Assembly (NCBI GenBank): GCA_022766605.1
Contig: JALEOH010000039.1
Span: forward strand, 1-64,000
Source: Ezakiella sp.
GTDB lineage: Bacteria > Bacillota > Clostridia > Tissierellales > Peptoniphilaceae
Length of the DNA: 64,000 nucleotides
Reading direction: 5' to 3'
The first letter of the stretch is position 1. Every line of letters begins with the position of its first letter. Under the pieces are notes generated by a model. The model was not told where the DNA came from, ran no database searches, and was given only the letters and a program-made list of their open reading frames with translations. Position numbers and translations under genes: made by a program. Shown here in pieces: positions 26,096-35,087 of the stretch.

Positions 26096-27492
26096 ATGAT
26101 ATCAATATAGATAAATTAAATGATGAAGAAAGAAAAATAGTAGATAAGCGAATTAAAAATAGAGTTCTTACCAATGCAACGCCAGTTTTTATAGAACTTG
26201 TAGTTGGTTCACTTTTTGGCATGGTAGATATGATGATGCTTGGAAATATAAAAGGGGATATGGTTGGTGCTGCATCGCTATCAAGTGTGGGCATCACCAA
26301 TCAGTTGGTATTTCTTGGACTATCGTTGGTTCAAGCGCTTTGCATCGGTGGAACTACTATGATTGCAAGATATCTTGGAGCTCATGAAGAAGATAGAATG
26401 GGAGATGTTGTTAAGCATGTTATTATAATGGCGGTTCTTTTTGTAGGCATACCAGTTGTATTGCTAAGCCAACTCTTAACTGTTCCAGTAATGAAATTTG
26501 TTGGAGCAACGCCTGAAGTTCTTCAATATGGTCAAAATTATTTTAAAATAATATGCGGTGGATTTATATTTCAATGCATAAATGTGTCACTGTTTTCAGC
26601 GCTCCGTGGGGTTCAAAACACCAAAGCTCCAATGTTTATAAATTTAATTGCTAATGCAATTAATGTAATTGGCAATTATATACTGATATATGGTAAATTA
26701 GGAGTGCCTGCACTTGGAGCAACAGGAGCGGCAATATCGACAATTACTTCGCAAGCACTTGCAAGTATAATGGTAATAATATATTTTATAAAATTTGAAG
26801 ATAGATTAAATGTCAATTTTAAAAAGAAATTTAAATTTAATCCAACTACTATGAGCAATCTAGTAAAAATTGGAGTGCCGGCATCTCTAGAGCAATTGGC
26901 ATTAAGAGGTGGCTTATTCCTATTTATAAGGCTTGTAACAAGTCTTGGCACTCTTACCCATGCCGCACACCAAATCTGTATAAATATACTAAGTCTTAGC
27001 TTTACAACTGGTCAATCGCTTGGCATTAGCACTTCTGCATTAGTTGGACATGCGCTAGGAGAAAAAAGACCCGATAGAGCAAAGGAATATATGATGATAA
27101 CTAAAAAAATTGGATTTACCATATCATTATTTATAGGCATGCTTTTATTTTTCTTTGGTAAATATGCAGTTGCTCTATATACAAATGAGGCAGCTATTAT
27201 TGAAATGAGTGGAGATGTATTAAAGATCATTGCTCTTGTTCAGCCATTCCAAACAGTTCAATTATTGACAGCTGGAGGCCTTAGAGGAGCAGGGGATACG
27301 GTCTTTCCTTTAATCGCAACGACAATTGGCATATTATTTATTAGAACCATAGTTGGATATAGTTTTGTATATTTCTTTAATATGGGTCTAGTGGGTGCAT
27401 GGATTGGGGTTGTGGTCGACCAATTGACTCGATTTTTTGTAATAGAAAAGAGATCTCGTGGAGATGAATGGCTTAAAGTAAAAATAAAATAA
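26071..27492 (+). CDS. MATE family efflux transporter
   Basis: 473 residues with about twelve membrane helices in two pseudo-repeats, typical of the NorM/DinF-type MATE exporters that expel cations or drugs using an ion gradient. The N-terminal 40 residues are charged and cytoplasmic, followed by P-V-F-I-E and M-V-D-M-M-M-L-G. The second half has the G-I-P/V-A-S-L-E-Q motif (here G-V-P-A-S-L-E-Q) and G-A-G-D-T. The start overlaps the upstream gene, with only AGGTGA ten bases before it. Substrate cannot be told from sequence. Confidence 0.88.
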   Translation: MDNEKYRLDDINIDKLNDEERKIVDKRIKNRVLTNATPVFIELVVGSLFGMVDMMMLGNIKGDMVGAASLSSVGITNQLVFLGLSLVQALCIGGTTMIARYLGAHEEDRMGDVVKHVIIMAVLFVGIPVVLLSQLLTVPVMKFVGATPEVLQYGQNYFKIICGGFIFQCINVSLFSALRGVQNTKAPMFINLIANAINVIGNYILIYGKLGVPALGATGAAISTITSQALASIMVIIYFIKFEDRLNVNFKKKFKFNPTTMSNLVKIGVPASLEQLALRGGLFLFIRLVTSLGTLTHAAHQICINILSLSFTTGQSLGISTSALVGHALGEKRPDRAKEYMMITKKIGFTISLFIGMLLFFFGKYAVALYTNEAAIIEMSGDVLKIIALVQPFQTVQLLTAGGLRGAGDTVFPLIATTIGILFIRTIVGYSFVYFFNMGLVGAWIGVVVDQLTRFFVIEKRSRGDEWLKVKIK

Positions 27493-27505
27493 TTAAATTA
27501 AATAC

Positions 27506-27539
27506 AAAAGCACATCAGGCAATTTGTCGATATGCTTTT
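27506..27539. terminator. Bidirectional terminator between the MATE gene and sdaAA
   Basis: AAAAGCACATC / GATATGCTTTT, an 11-base stem with one mismatch and a 12-base loop, between the two converging genes. T-rich sequence follows on the plus strand. Confidence 0.6.
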
Positions 27540-27548
27540 ACATATGAT

Positions 27549-28433
27549 TTATTTTTTATTTATCTGCAGTTGAGCTTGTCTTAGTTCTTCTAATTTTCGT
27601 GCAGTTGGAGTATCTGCAATTCCACCCAGAGCTGTTTCACGTAAAGCTTCAGGCATGCTAGCCCCAACTTGACGCATTGAGTCGATAGTTTCATCTAGTG
27701 GAATAAGGCATGCAACTCCACTCATTGCGAGATCTGCGGATATTATTGCATTTACAACTCCACTTGCATTTCTTAGATTGCATGGATATTCTACTAGTCC
27801 ACAGACTGGGTCACAGACTAAGCCCAATATGTTTTTTATTGCAAAGGCAGAAGCGGCAAACATTATATCCGGCTCATATCCACGAAGATAGCATATTGCA
27901 GCGGCTCCCATTGCTGCTGCAGATCCACATTCTGCTTGGCATCCTCCTTCAGCTCCTGATATGCTTGCATTTTGTGCAATTATTTCTCCAATTACACCAG
28001 CAGTTATCATTGCTTTTACTAGTTCATCGTCACTATAATCATATTTCTCTTGCATAGTAAAGAGCACAGCCGGGATGATTCCACTGGCCCCTGCTGTTGG
28101 AGCAGCAACAATCCTTCCCATTGCAGCATTTACTTCAGAGACAGATAGTGCCATTGCCATTGCTCTTGCAATAATCGGTCCACCAACTGAATCGTCTTTA
28201 AAGGCGTTCATTTTTACAGCATTGCCTCCAGTAAAACCCGAAAGACTAATTATTGCTTTATCAAGTCCTTTATATGCAGAGTCCTTCATAACAGCAAGGG
28301 TTTCACGCATCTTATTAAACATGTCATCTTTTGCAATTCCAATATTTTCCTCGTCTTTCATAAGGGCTATTTCCCATATGTCTTTACCTGTAGTCTTATA
28401 TATTTCATATATTTCGCTTGCTTTATTATACAT
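27549..28433 (-). CDS. sdaAA: L-serine dehydratase, iron-sulfur dependent, alpha subunit
   Basis: 294-residue alpha subunit of the two-subunit L-serine deaminase of anaerobes, giving pyruvate and ammonia. Cysteines for the [4Fe-4S] cluster are seen in G-C-Q-A-E-C-G-S-A and V-C-D-P-V-C-G-L-V-E-Y-P-C. Glycine/alanine-rich stretches such as A-A-P-T-A-G-A-S-G-I are typical. The ATG overlaps the sdaAB stop by one base (TAATG), with GGAG upstream. Serine catabolism suits an amino-acid fermenter. Confidence 0.94.
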   Translation of the reverse strand: MYNKASEIYEIYKTTGKDIWEIALMKDEENIGIAKDDMFNKMRETLAVMKDSAYKGLDKAIISLSGFTGGNAVKMNAFKDDSVGGPIIARAMAMALSVSEVNAAMGRIVAAPTAGASGIIPAVLFTMQEKYDYSDDELVKAMITAGVIGEIIAQNASISGAEGGCQAECGSAAAMGAAAICYLRGYEPDIMFAASAFAIKNILGLVCDPVCGLVEYPCNLRNASGVVNAIISADLAMSGVACLIPLDETIDSMRQVGASMPEALRETALGGIADTPTARKLEELRQAQLQINKK

Positions 28434-29104
28434 TAATTATTTTCTCCAATCTCAATAAAAGTTATAAAAGTAAATTCATCAATGCGATTTAAATCGTCGA
28501 TTATTGACGAGTCAATATCTCCGTCAAATTCACAAATTAGAGTTGCCGTTCTACCATTTCTAACCACATTCATATTGGCTATATTAAATCCAGAAACGGC
28601 AAAAAGCGAAGTTACACGAGAGATTATTCCTTTCTTATCGATATATTTTGCAATTATAGTTGGTCTTTCTCCTCTAAATTCAATTTCGGTGCCATTTATA
28701 TTTGTGATCAATATATTTCCGCCACCAATGGAAGAGCCCTGAACTACAAAATCAGGTCTATCCTCAAAATGAAAAGTCATTTTAACAGTATTGGGATGCA
28801 CGAAGCCAAGATCGGCCTCGATGAATTTAAAATTGAGCCCTTTTTCTCGGGCAATATTAAAAGAGTCCCTTATTCTTTCATCAGCAGGGGAGAAGCCCAT
28901 CACTCCTGCTAGTAGCGCTTTGTCGGTACCGTGACCACTGTGAGTTTTTGCAAATGAGCCATGCAATTCAAAGTCAACGCTTTTAAAACCGTTGCCTACA
29001 ATTGTAGCAGCAATTCTGCCAAGCCTTGCAGCTCCAGCAGTGTGAGAGCTAGATGGTCCAATCATTATTGGTCCTAATATTTCAAGTAAACTAAAGTCTT
29101 TCAT
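28433..29104 (-). CDS. sdaAB: L-serine dehydratase, iron-sulfur dependent, beta subunit
   Basis: 223 residues. The N-terminal part has I-G-P-S-S-S-H-T-A-G-A, the serine-binding and dimer motif, and the C-terminal 70 residues form an ACT domain (G-I-I-S-R-V-T-S-L-F) that could bind an amino acid. AAGGA precedes the ATG. The gene begins two bases after the stop of the surface amidohydrolase-like gene and is clearly co-transcribed with it. Confidence 0.94.
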   Translation of the reverse strand: MKDFSLLEILGPIMIGPSSSHTAGAARLGRIAATIVGNGFKSVDFELHGSFAKTHSGHGTDKALLAGVMGFSPADERIRDSFNIAREKGLNFKFIEADLGFVHPNTVKMTFHFEDRPDFVVQGSSIGGGNILITNINGTEIEFRGERPTIIAKYIDKKGIISRVTSLFAVSGFNIANMNVVRNGRTATLICEFDGDIDSSIIDDLNRIDEFTFITFIEIGENN

Positions 29105-29106
29105 CG

Positions 29107-30924
29107 TTATTCCTTTCTGTTAGCCTTTGATTTATTCTTATTATAATTTAAAAACAATATAAATACAACTATTAATCCAATGGATAATATATAGCTCAAT
29201 AAAATATTCGTTGTATTGGTGTTTACATTCATGTTACTAGAGGGAGTACTTGAATCTAAAAGAGAATATTTATCTCCATTTTTAAAACTTATTTTATTTT
29301 CTTCTATTTCGATTTCAAAAAAATCACGCAATAATGATTTTAAACTATTTTCTTCTAGATATATACCGCCATTTATCAATACTAGCCCTTCGGCTATCTC
29401 ATTTTTAGTAGTGCCGACCGAATAGTAGTTTGAGCCAATATCCATTTTAATTAAATTGCCAATAGTTACATGTCCACCATCTTCAGCATATAGAATGTTG
29501 AGATATTGCGAGATATCATATAATGATAAATAATTTTTATTTTTAAATTTAACTGCATTTAGTTCAGCCGCTTTTTTATGCTTAGTCTTTATACTAAAGT
29601 CATTTAAAAATTCATATGGCAAGTGATTTCTTTTAATCCATCTTGCCTTTGGAGCAGATGGCACAAATTCTCTATCATTTATTATTAGCATTCCCTCACG
29701 AATTACATGGGTTACTCCATGGCTTGGATGGACCTGCTCTGTCATTGAAGAGTGCGGAGTAATTGAGCTGGGGTCAATGATAACTATATCTGCATCTGCA
29801 CCAAATTCTATTTTACCCTTGTTGATTAATGGTGAATCAACCGATTTAAAATTAGCAATAGGATTAATTGTGAGAGCTTTAAATGGCAATTGTTCCTTTT
29901 TATCATATCCTTTTTTAAAAAGGGAGATAAATGTATTTGCATCAGCAGTAGACATAACCGAACCAGGGTATAGGTCAAAACTCTCAGGCACAAAGCCATT
30001 TGATCCTATCATCTTTTCAATTGTATCCTCACTGTTTAATCCTGTTACGGCAAGAGTGTCTTCGTAGTTGATATAGCTATTGTCGAAATCAAAGATATTG
30101 CCTGTTTTTTGATCAATGGTGGTTTTTCCAATAAATTGTTCTTTGCGATATTCTTGCTCTAGATTGGGCTTTATATTTATATAGCTAAATATATGTCCAC
30201 CAAAAGTAAATAATTCATCTGCTTCACTGAAGCTAATTATATCATCGATTATATTAAAATAATAATTACTCGCAAGTAAATGAATTGGTCTTGGATTTTT
30301 TTCTCTATCACGATAAGCTTTGATATAATTAATTATTTCAATTTCATCTATATTTGAAAGATCAAGATATAGTGGATAGTCGGAGCTGAGAAAATTAAGA
30401 TCTAATTCAAAACTTGTATTAGTGGGCTTATAATATATTCCTGCATAGCCGTCAGCTATGCTTTTCATAATCAATTCCTCAAATGATTTAATATCATCCT
30501 TATCATCACTAGGGAGCTTTTTTGAAATATCATAGATCAAAATGCGATTTATATATGAAATATTTTCGCTATTATTTGCAAGGAATGTGTTATAATCTTC
30601 ATCACTTGTAAAAATAGAGGTAGTTACGCCATCTTTTATTCTAAAGCCGTCAAATACACTTCCAAAATGTCTTTGAAATGAGTCAATAAAACTTGGCATA
30701 ATAATCCTATTTGTTGCATCTATTATATTGGAGCCTGTAATATCATCACGAGTGATTATCTCGATTTTATCACTCAATATTCCAATATTGTATCCCTCGA
30801 GAAATTTATCGCTTTGAGGGTCGTAAACAACACCATTTTTAATGACTATATCATAATTGACAGAAGCATTTACAATGCTGGTCATAAGCAATATAATTAA
30901 TATTAAAAAAATTATCTTCTTCAT
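29107..30924 (-). CDS. Surface-anchored amidohydrolase-like protein with degenerate metal site
   Basis: 605 residues. A signal peptide (about 1-20) is followed by an amidohydrolase-superfamily fold like D-aminoacylase/dihydroorotase: V-I-K-N-G-x-V-Y-D-P near the start and G-A-D-A-D-I-V-I-I-D-P with V-I-R-E-G near the end of the barrel. The strand-1 motif that should read F-I-D-x-H-x-H reads F-I-D-S-F-Q-R-H, so the first metal ligands are lost, and other expected histidines and the late aspartate are not evident. After the barrel come about 120 residues resembling the copper-amine-oxidase-like stalk domain (L-I-N-G-G-I-Y-L) and a C-terminal membrane helix (about 577-597) with a Lys/Arg tail. 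Probably not an active hydrolase. It leads the sdaAB-sdaAA operon. Confidence 0.75.
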   Translation of the reverse strand: MKKIIFLILIILLMTSIVNASVNYDIVIKNGVVYDPQSDKFLEGYNIGILSDKIEIITRDDITGSNIIDATNRIIMPSFIDSFQRHFGSVFDGFRIKDGVTTSIFTSDEDYNTFLANNSENISYINRILIYDISKKLPSDDKDDIKSFEELIMKSIADGYAGIYYKPTNTSFELDLNFLSSDYPLYLDLSNIDEIEIINYIKAYRDREKNPRPIHLLASNYYFNIIDDIISFSEADELFTFGGHIFSYINIKPNLEQEYRKEQFIGKTTIDQKTGNIFDFDNSYINYEDTLAVTGLNSEDTIEKMIGSNGFVPESFDLYPGSVMSTADANTFISLFKKGYDKKEQLPFKALTINPIANFKSVDSPLINKGKIEFGADADIVIIDPSSITPHSSMTEQVHPSHGVTHVIREGMLIINDREFVPSAPKARWIKRNHLPYEFLNDFSIKTKHKKAAELNAVKFKNKNYLSLYDISQYLNILYAEDGGHVTIGNLIKMDIGSNYYSVGTTKNEIAEGLVLINGGIYLEENSLKSLLRDFFEIEIEENKISFKNGDKYSLLDSSTPSSNMNVNTNTTNILLSYILSIGLIVVFILFLNYNKNKSKANRKE

Positions 30925-30940
30925 ATCATCACCTAAAGAT

Positions 30941-30969
30941 ATTATACTATATTATGTAAAAAAATTAAA
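30941..30969 (-). promoter_or_regulatory. Promoter of the amidohydrolase-like/sda operon
   Basis: On the minus strand a perfect TATAAT (30941-30946) with a weak -35 TTTAAT 17 bases upstream, followed by AGGTGA and the ATG. It is divergent from the promoter at 30999. Confidence 0.5.
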
Positions 30970-30995
30970 GATGATAGCTAAATGAGGACATCTTG

Positions 30996-31004
30996 TGGTA
31001 TAAT
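30996..31004 (+). promoter_or_regulatory. Extended -10 promoter of the PfkB-like gene cluster
   Basis: TGGTATAAT, a perfect -10 with TGn extension, 17 bases before the ATG at 31022, with AGGAGG between. There is no recognisable -35. Confidence 0.6.
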
Positions 31005-31021
31005 AGACATAGGAGGAAATT

Positions 31022-31861
31022 ATGGCATTATTGGTAGAACTCGCACCTAAGCTATTTTTAAAATTCAAAGGTAATCAGCTGCAAAAAAGCGTTAATTTTA
31101 ACTCGGGTAGTTTAATTAAAATCGCTAAAAATTACAATGAAGAAATTAAATTGTTAATAGCCGCAGGTGGTCCTATTGGAATGGAGATTGAAAAGCTTGT
31201 TTGCGATATGAAAGTTGACTATAGAAGAATTGATATAAAAGATGACGCTTCGATAGATGTATTAATTGAGGATAAATACAATAGATCTAGTGCTAGTGGT
31301 GCTATTCATAGATTGACATTTGACGATATACAAAAGATAAAATCTGCTTATATCTCTGGTATATATCAGGAAAAATCTATTGTCCTTCCAATAAATGAAA
31401 TTGAAGATGAGCTTGCCAATGAATTTTTAAAAAAGGCAAGCGACTATTATAAATCGACTATTATCTTTGGCGATAAGGCAATATATCATTTAAACAAAAA
31501 TCCAAATATTGCTTTTATTAAAGAGAATTCAGTTATAGAGGAAGCGCCATTTAAGATAGTCAGCGAATATGAGCTTATAAAATATTCCTTCAGTCTAGTT
31601 GAAGATAGAAAGACATATATGATAATTCCAAAAGAAAATGGTATATTGTTTTTTAGAGATAATATTTGTGAAAGTGTAGAAGTTAATAGCGTTAATAGTG
31701 ATATGTTGCTATTTGGAGCATTATTTGTAATTGAGAATAATATTTCGATGGATAATTGGGCAAGATTGCTTGCTTCATTTGCTGAGGCAAGTATAAAAGA
31801 GCGCATTGGAGAAATAAGTGAAAGATCTAAAAAATATAGAATAGGAGTAAGCCATAGATGA
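31022..31861 (+). CDS. Degenerate PfkB/ribokinase-like protein
   Basis: 279 residues. The overall pattern recalls 1-phosphofructokinase-type PfkB kinases: A-A-G-G-P-I-G-x-x-I-E (about 48-58), a short V-D-Y-R-R-I-D-I strand, I-V-L-P-I-N-E in place of the usual V-D-x-S-G region, and S-D-M-L-L-F-G-A-L-F (about 225-234) where kinases have G-A-G-D-S-x-x-A-G. The aspartate is kept but the anion-hole glycines are not, so activity is doubtful. AGGAGG precedes the ATG. The stop overlaps the next gene (ATGA). The family match is by eye and uncertain. It is clustered with an SbcD-like nuclease and an SbcC-like ATPase. Confidence 0.55.
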   Translation: MALLVELAPKLFLKFKGNQLQKSVNFNSGSLIKIAKNYNEEIKLLIAAGGPIGMEIEKLVCDMKVDYRRIDIKDDASIDVLIEDKYNRSSASGAIHRLTFDDIQKIKSAYISGIYQEKSIVLPINEIEDELANEFLKKASDYYKSTIIFGDKAIYHLNKNPNIAFIKENSVIEEAPFKIVSEYELIKYSFSLVEDRKTYMIIPKENGILFFRDNICESVEVNSVNSDMLLFGALFVIENNISMDNWARLLASFAEASIKERIGEISERSKKYRIGVSHR

Positions 31862-32871
31862 TCAGCTTTCTTCATATATCGGATTTTCACTTGGTTGACA
31901 ATACCCATTCGGACAGTTTTTACTTTGATGAGAAAAGGGAGAACGCTTGGAGAGCTCTTAACAATGCAATAGATTTTGCCAATGAAAATAAAATAAAATA
32001 TATATTAGTAACTGGCGATATGTACGAAAGGCGTTATTTTAATGATAGTCATGTTAAGCGACTAAAGTCTATTTTTAAAAGATTTAATGGTAGAGTAGTC
32101 ATTATCGCCGGTAATCATGATTATTTTGCTAATAAAAGTGAGGCAACAAGACTATCTTATGACAATATATTTGTCTTTTACGATGAAAATAGACTTGTAT
32201 TCCCTGATGACGAGCTTACAATATATGGATATAGTTGGAAAGATGAGATATATAAGGATAATATAGATTTAAGTGAAGTTCATACTAGTAGCAAATATAA
32301 TATAGTCATGCTCCATTCTGGAACTGAAATTGATGAGGCATACTTACCGCTAGATATATCAGTTTTTGATGATAATATCGATTATATCGCTCTTGGACAT
32401 ATTCATAAGCCTATAAGCTTGAGCGAAAAAGCAGCATATGCCGGAAGCATAGAGCCACTTAATATAAAGGAAACTGGTATACATGGCGGAATATATGGAA
32501 CGATCAACGATAGATTGGATTTAAAATATATTCGCTTTCAAGAAACAGAATATTTGGATATTTCTATGGATATTACGGATTTGACAGTTGATGATATAGT
32601 TTTTAAACTAAAAGAGAGAGTAAATGATTTAGATCAAATCCTAAGATTGAGTATCAAAGGGATGATGAATGCGCTTGATCCAGTTGATATTAGGCTTGCT
32701 TTAAGTAAATATTTTAAGATAGTTAAAATTATAGATAATAGAACTGTTTTAAAAGAAAATATGGTTGGCGATGAATTTAATTATATTTTTGAGAAGATAT
32801 CCGAGTTAGATAAAAATATACAAGAAGATGTAAAAAGGCAGATATTTAAGCTGTTAAATGAATTCGGCTAA
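31858..32871 (+). CDS. Metallophosphoesterase, SbcD/YhaO-like exonuclease subunit
   Basis: 337 residues. The Mre11/SbcD-type dinuclear metal site is intact: H-I-S-D-F-H near the N-terminus, V-T-G-D-M, A-G-N-H-D-Y, M-L-H-S-G and G-H-I-H-K-P. The C-terminal 130 residues would be the capping and ATPase-binding part. It forms a pair with the following SbcC/YhaN-like ATPase, as in B. subtilis yhaO-yhaN. Likely a DNA end-processing nuclease. The start overlaps the PfkB-like gene by four bases. Confidence 0.82.
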   Translation: MISFLHISDFHLVDNTHSDSFYFDEKRENAWRALNNAIDFANENKIKYILVTGDMYERRYFNDSHVKRLKSIFKRFNGRVVIIAGNHDYFANKSEATRLSYDNIFVFYDENRLVFPDDELTIYGYSWKDEIYKDNIDLSEVHTSSKYNIVMLHSGTEIDEAYLPLDISVFDDNIDYIALGHIHKPISLSEKAAYAGSIEPLNIKETGIHGGIYGTINDRLDLKYIRFQETEYLDISMDITDLTVDDIVFKLKERVNDLDQILRLSIKGMMNALDPVDIRLALSKYFKIVKIIDNRTVLKENMVGDEFNYIFEKISELDKNIQEDVKRQIFKLLNEFG

Positions 32872-32898
32872 CATAGTTTAGGGTAATATAGATATAAT

Positions 32899-34338
32899 AT
32901 GAAAATAAAAAAACTAATTTTAAACGAATTTGGCGCAATAAAATCGAGTGCAATTGATTTTGATCCAGGTATAAATCTCATTAGTGCACCCAACGAGAGT
33001 GGAAAAACCACCTCGCGAAAAGCCATTGAGGCTGCGCTATATGGTTTTACTAATACAGATAGCAGAATTAAAAAGTTTACCAATGATTATGAAGTCTATA
33101 AAGGCGGTTATTATTCAGTTATTCTTGAAATAATAGATGATAATGAATATTTTATTATTGAGAGGAATTTAAATAATAATGACATTCGCGTTTTGGATAC
33201 AAATAATAGAGATATTACAAATAGTTTTAGATCTATTAATAAAATAATCGTGCCAGGGCAAGATATATTTGGCGTCTCATCTCAAATTTATGCTGAATTT
33301 GTAGACATTGATACATTTTCAAAAACCAATTCGGATATAGCCAATATAATGCTAAACTTAAAGGCCAATAACAATTTATTTAAAGAGGCCTCTGACTTAG
33401 CAAGTATAAAGATGAATGATATAGGCGTAATAAAATACAGTAATAAGAAGCGTGGAATGCTAAATAATCAAATTCACGAACTCAAGATAAAGATAGCTAC
33501 ACTTGAAGATTCAATTAAAGAAACTAGCTTATTGCGCGAAAAGCTCGATATTATTAAAGACAATAAGGCTGATGAGCCAAAAGATTATAAAGTAATAAAA
33601 TCCATTTTCTTTTCATTAATAGGTGGATTGTTAGGCTATATTATTCCAATAGATATATTTAATGAATTTATGAGAGCCGGCATATTTGCATTAGTATTTT
33701 TTATATTTTCTTACAGCATATTAAAGTCAAGTGTGAAATCACATAGTGAAAGAAGAGAAGAAGATGTGGACGAGAAAGATGATCTAATAAAAAATGCTAT
33801 TTCACAAATTGATGCAAATACCGATAGTTTAGTTTGTATGAAAGATGAGCTTATAAAATTGGAGGCTAATCTTGCTGAAATAGAGCACGAATATCTAATA
33901 TTAGAAAATAGTAGATATATTTTAAATTTGGCGGCTGATTATGTAAAAGAAGAGCCAGTAAATAATATAATGGACAGAGCAGGGGAGAATTATAGTAAAA
34001 TCATTGGAAAAAATGAGCTATTGGTTAGCCCTGATTTAAATGTATATTTAAGAAAAGACAGGATATTAAATGCTAGCAAGATATCTAAAGGCACAAAAGA
34101 AGTTATAGATTTTTCCATTAAGCTTGCATTTAATGAATTATTTATCGCTAAAAAATTTTTTATAGTTGACGATGCATTTTCATTTGTGGATGATAATAGA
34201 CTCTCTAATATTGCTAAATTACTAGGCGACCTACAAGAAGATGGTTATCAGATAATTATTTTCTCTTCAAATAATAGAATAAATATGGCGCTTAAATCCA
34301 ATAATATAGTTTTTAAAAATTTGAATTTAAATGACTAA
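32899..34338 (+). CDS. Small SbcC/YhaN-like AAA ATPase with a transmembrane hairpin
   Basis: 479 residues. The N-terminal Rad50/SMC half has K-L-I-L-N-E-F-G and Walker A A-P-N-E-S-G-K-T-T (30-38). A short coiled coil (about 175-225) leads into two membrane helices (about 232-252 and 257-277) with a tight turn, then a second coiled coil (about 290-350). The C-terminal half has an ABC signature-like S-K-G-T-K-E (about 394) and Walker B F-F-I-V-D-D-A (about 418). The membrane hairpin stands where SbcC/Rad50 has its zinc hook. B. subtilis YhaN is a related membrane-linked form but about twice as long. Partner of the SbcD-like protein upstream. Confidence 0.78.
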   Translation: MKIKKLILNEFGAIKSSAIDFDPGINLISAPNESGKTTSRKAIEAALYGFTNTDSRIKKFTNDYEVYKGGYYSVILEIIDDNEYFIIERNLNNNDIRVLDTNNRDITNSFRSINKIIVPGQDIFGVSSQIYAEFVDIDTFSKTNSDIANIMLNLKANNNLFKEASDLASIKMNDIGVIKYSNKKRGMLNNQIHELKIKIATLEDSIKETSLLREKLDIIKDNKADEPKDYKVIKSIFFSLIGGLLGYIIPIDIFNEFMRAGIFALVFFIFSYSILKSSVKSHSERREEDVDEKDDLIKNAISQIDANTDSLVCMKDELIKLEANLAEIEHEYLILENSRYILNLAADYVKEEPVNNIMDRAGENYSKIIGKNELLVSPDLNVYLRKDRILNASKISKGTKEVIDFSIKLAFNELFIAKKFFIVDDAFSFVDDNRLSNIAKLLGDLQEDGYQIIIFSSNNRINMALKSNNIVFKNLNLND

Positions 34339-34345
34339 AGAAATA

Positions 34346-34375
34346 TTGACAAAATATTTTAAAAAATTATATAAT
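34346..34375 (+). promoter_or_regulatory. Promoter of the metallophosphoesterase-nagB-CYTH operon
   Basis: Perfect TTGACA, 18-base spacer, perfect TATAAT, 19 bases before the ATG at 34395, with GTAGGAG between. Confidence 0.8.
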
Positions 34376-34394
34376 ATACAGGTAGGAGATATAG

Positions 34395-35078
34395 ATGATA
34401 TTTGCAATTTCCGATACTCATTTTGATGGAAGGCAAAATAAACCAATGGATGTATTTTCCGAAGTATGGGAAAATCATATGGAAAAAATTAAATTAAATT
34501 GGACTAGACTTATCAGTGAGAACGATACAGTTTTGATGGCAGGTGATATTAGCTGGGCATTAAAACTTGAAGATGCTTATGATGATTTAAAATTTATTGA
34601 TGAGCTACCAGGTAATAAGATTATAAGCCGTGGTAATCACGACTATTGGTGGCATAGCCTTAAAAAGATGAATGAAATGGGCTTTAAATCGATAAGATTT
34701 CTACAAAATGATGCACACTCAGCTGAAAATTTTGAAGTCGCCGGGACTAGAGGTTGGACAGATTCAAGCTCAAAAGAATTTAAAGAGGGCGATGAAAAGT
34801 TCATAAATCGAGAGCTTATCAGGCTAGAGCTTAGTTTACGAGCTGCGAAGAAGAATAGGCCAATTATTACTATGCTTCATTATCCACCATTTGACAACGA
34901 TAAAAAGCCTAATGTTTTTCACAATATGATGAAAAAATACAATGTAGAGATTTGTGTGTATGCTCATCTGCACGGAAAAGGGCATGACAAAGCAGTAGAA
35001 GGAGATATTGATGGAATTAAGTATTTTCTATCATCTTCAGATTATATTGATTTTACGCCAATTATAGTGGCGGAATAG
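34395..35078 (+). CDS. Calcineurin-like metallophosphoesterase
   Basis: 227 residues with the full metal-site set: I-S-D-T-H-F at the N-terminus, A-G-D-I-S-W, S-R-G-N-H-D-Y-W-W, M-L-H-Y-P-P and A-H-L-H-G near the C-terminus. Single-domain and soluble. Family members include phosphatases and phosphodiesterases; the substrate is not evident. It has a strong promoter and is followed nine bases later by nagB, which starts behind GGAGG. Confidence 0.82.
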   Translation: MIFAISDTHFDGRQNKPMDVFSEVWENHMEKIKLNWTRLISENDTVLMAGDISWALKLEDAYDDLKFIDELPGNKIISRGNHDYWWHSLKKMNEMGFKSIRFLQNDAHSAENFEVAGTRGWTDSSSKEFKEGDEKFINRELIRLELSLRAAKKNRPIITMLHYPPFDNDKKPNVFHNMMKKYNVEICVYAHLHGKGHDKAVEGDIDGIKYFLSSSDYIDFTPIIVAE

Positions 35079-35087
35079 GAGGTAAAT

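Noticed and set aside
27710-28057. Plus-strand open frame rich in Leu and His opposite sdaAA
   Set aside because: Its composition is what the antisense of the Ala/Gly-rich serine dehydratase gene gives. There is no ribosome-binding site and no recognisable motif.
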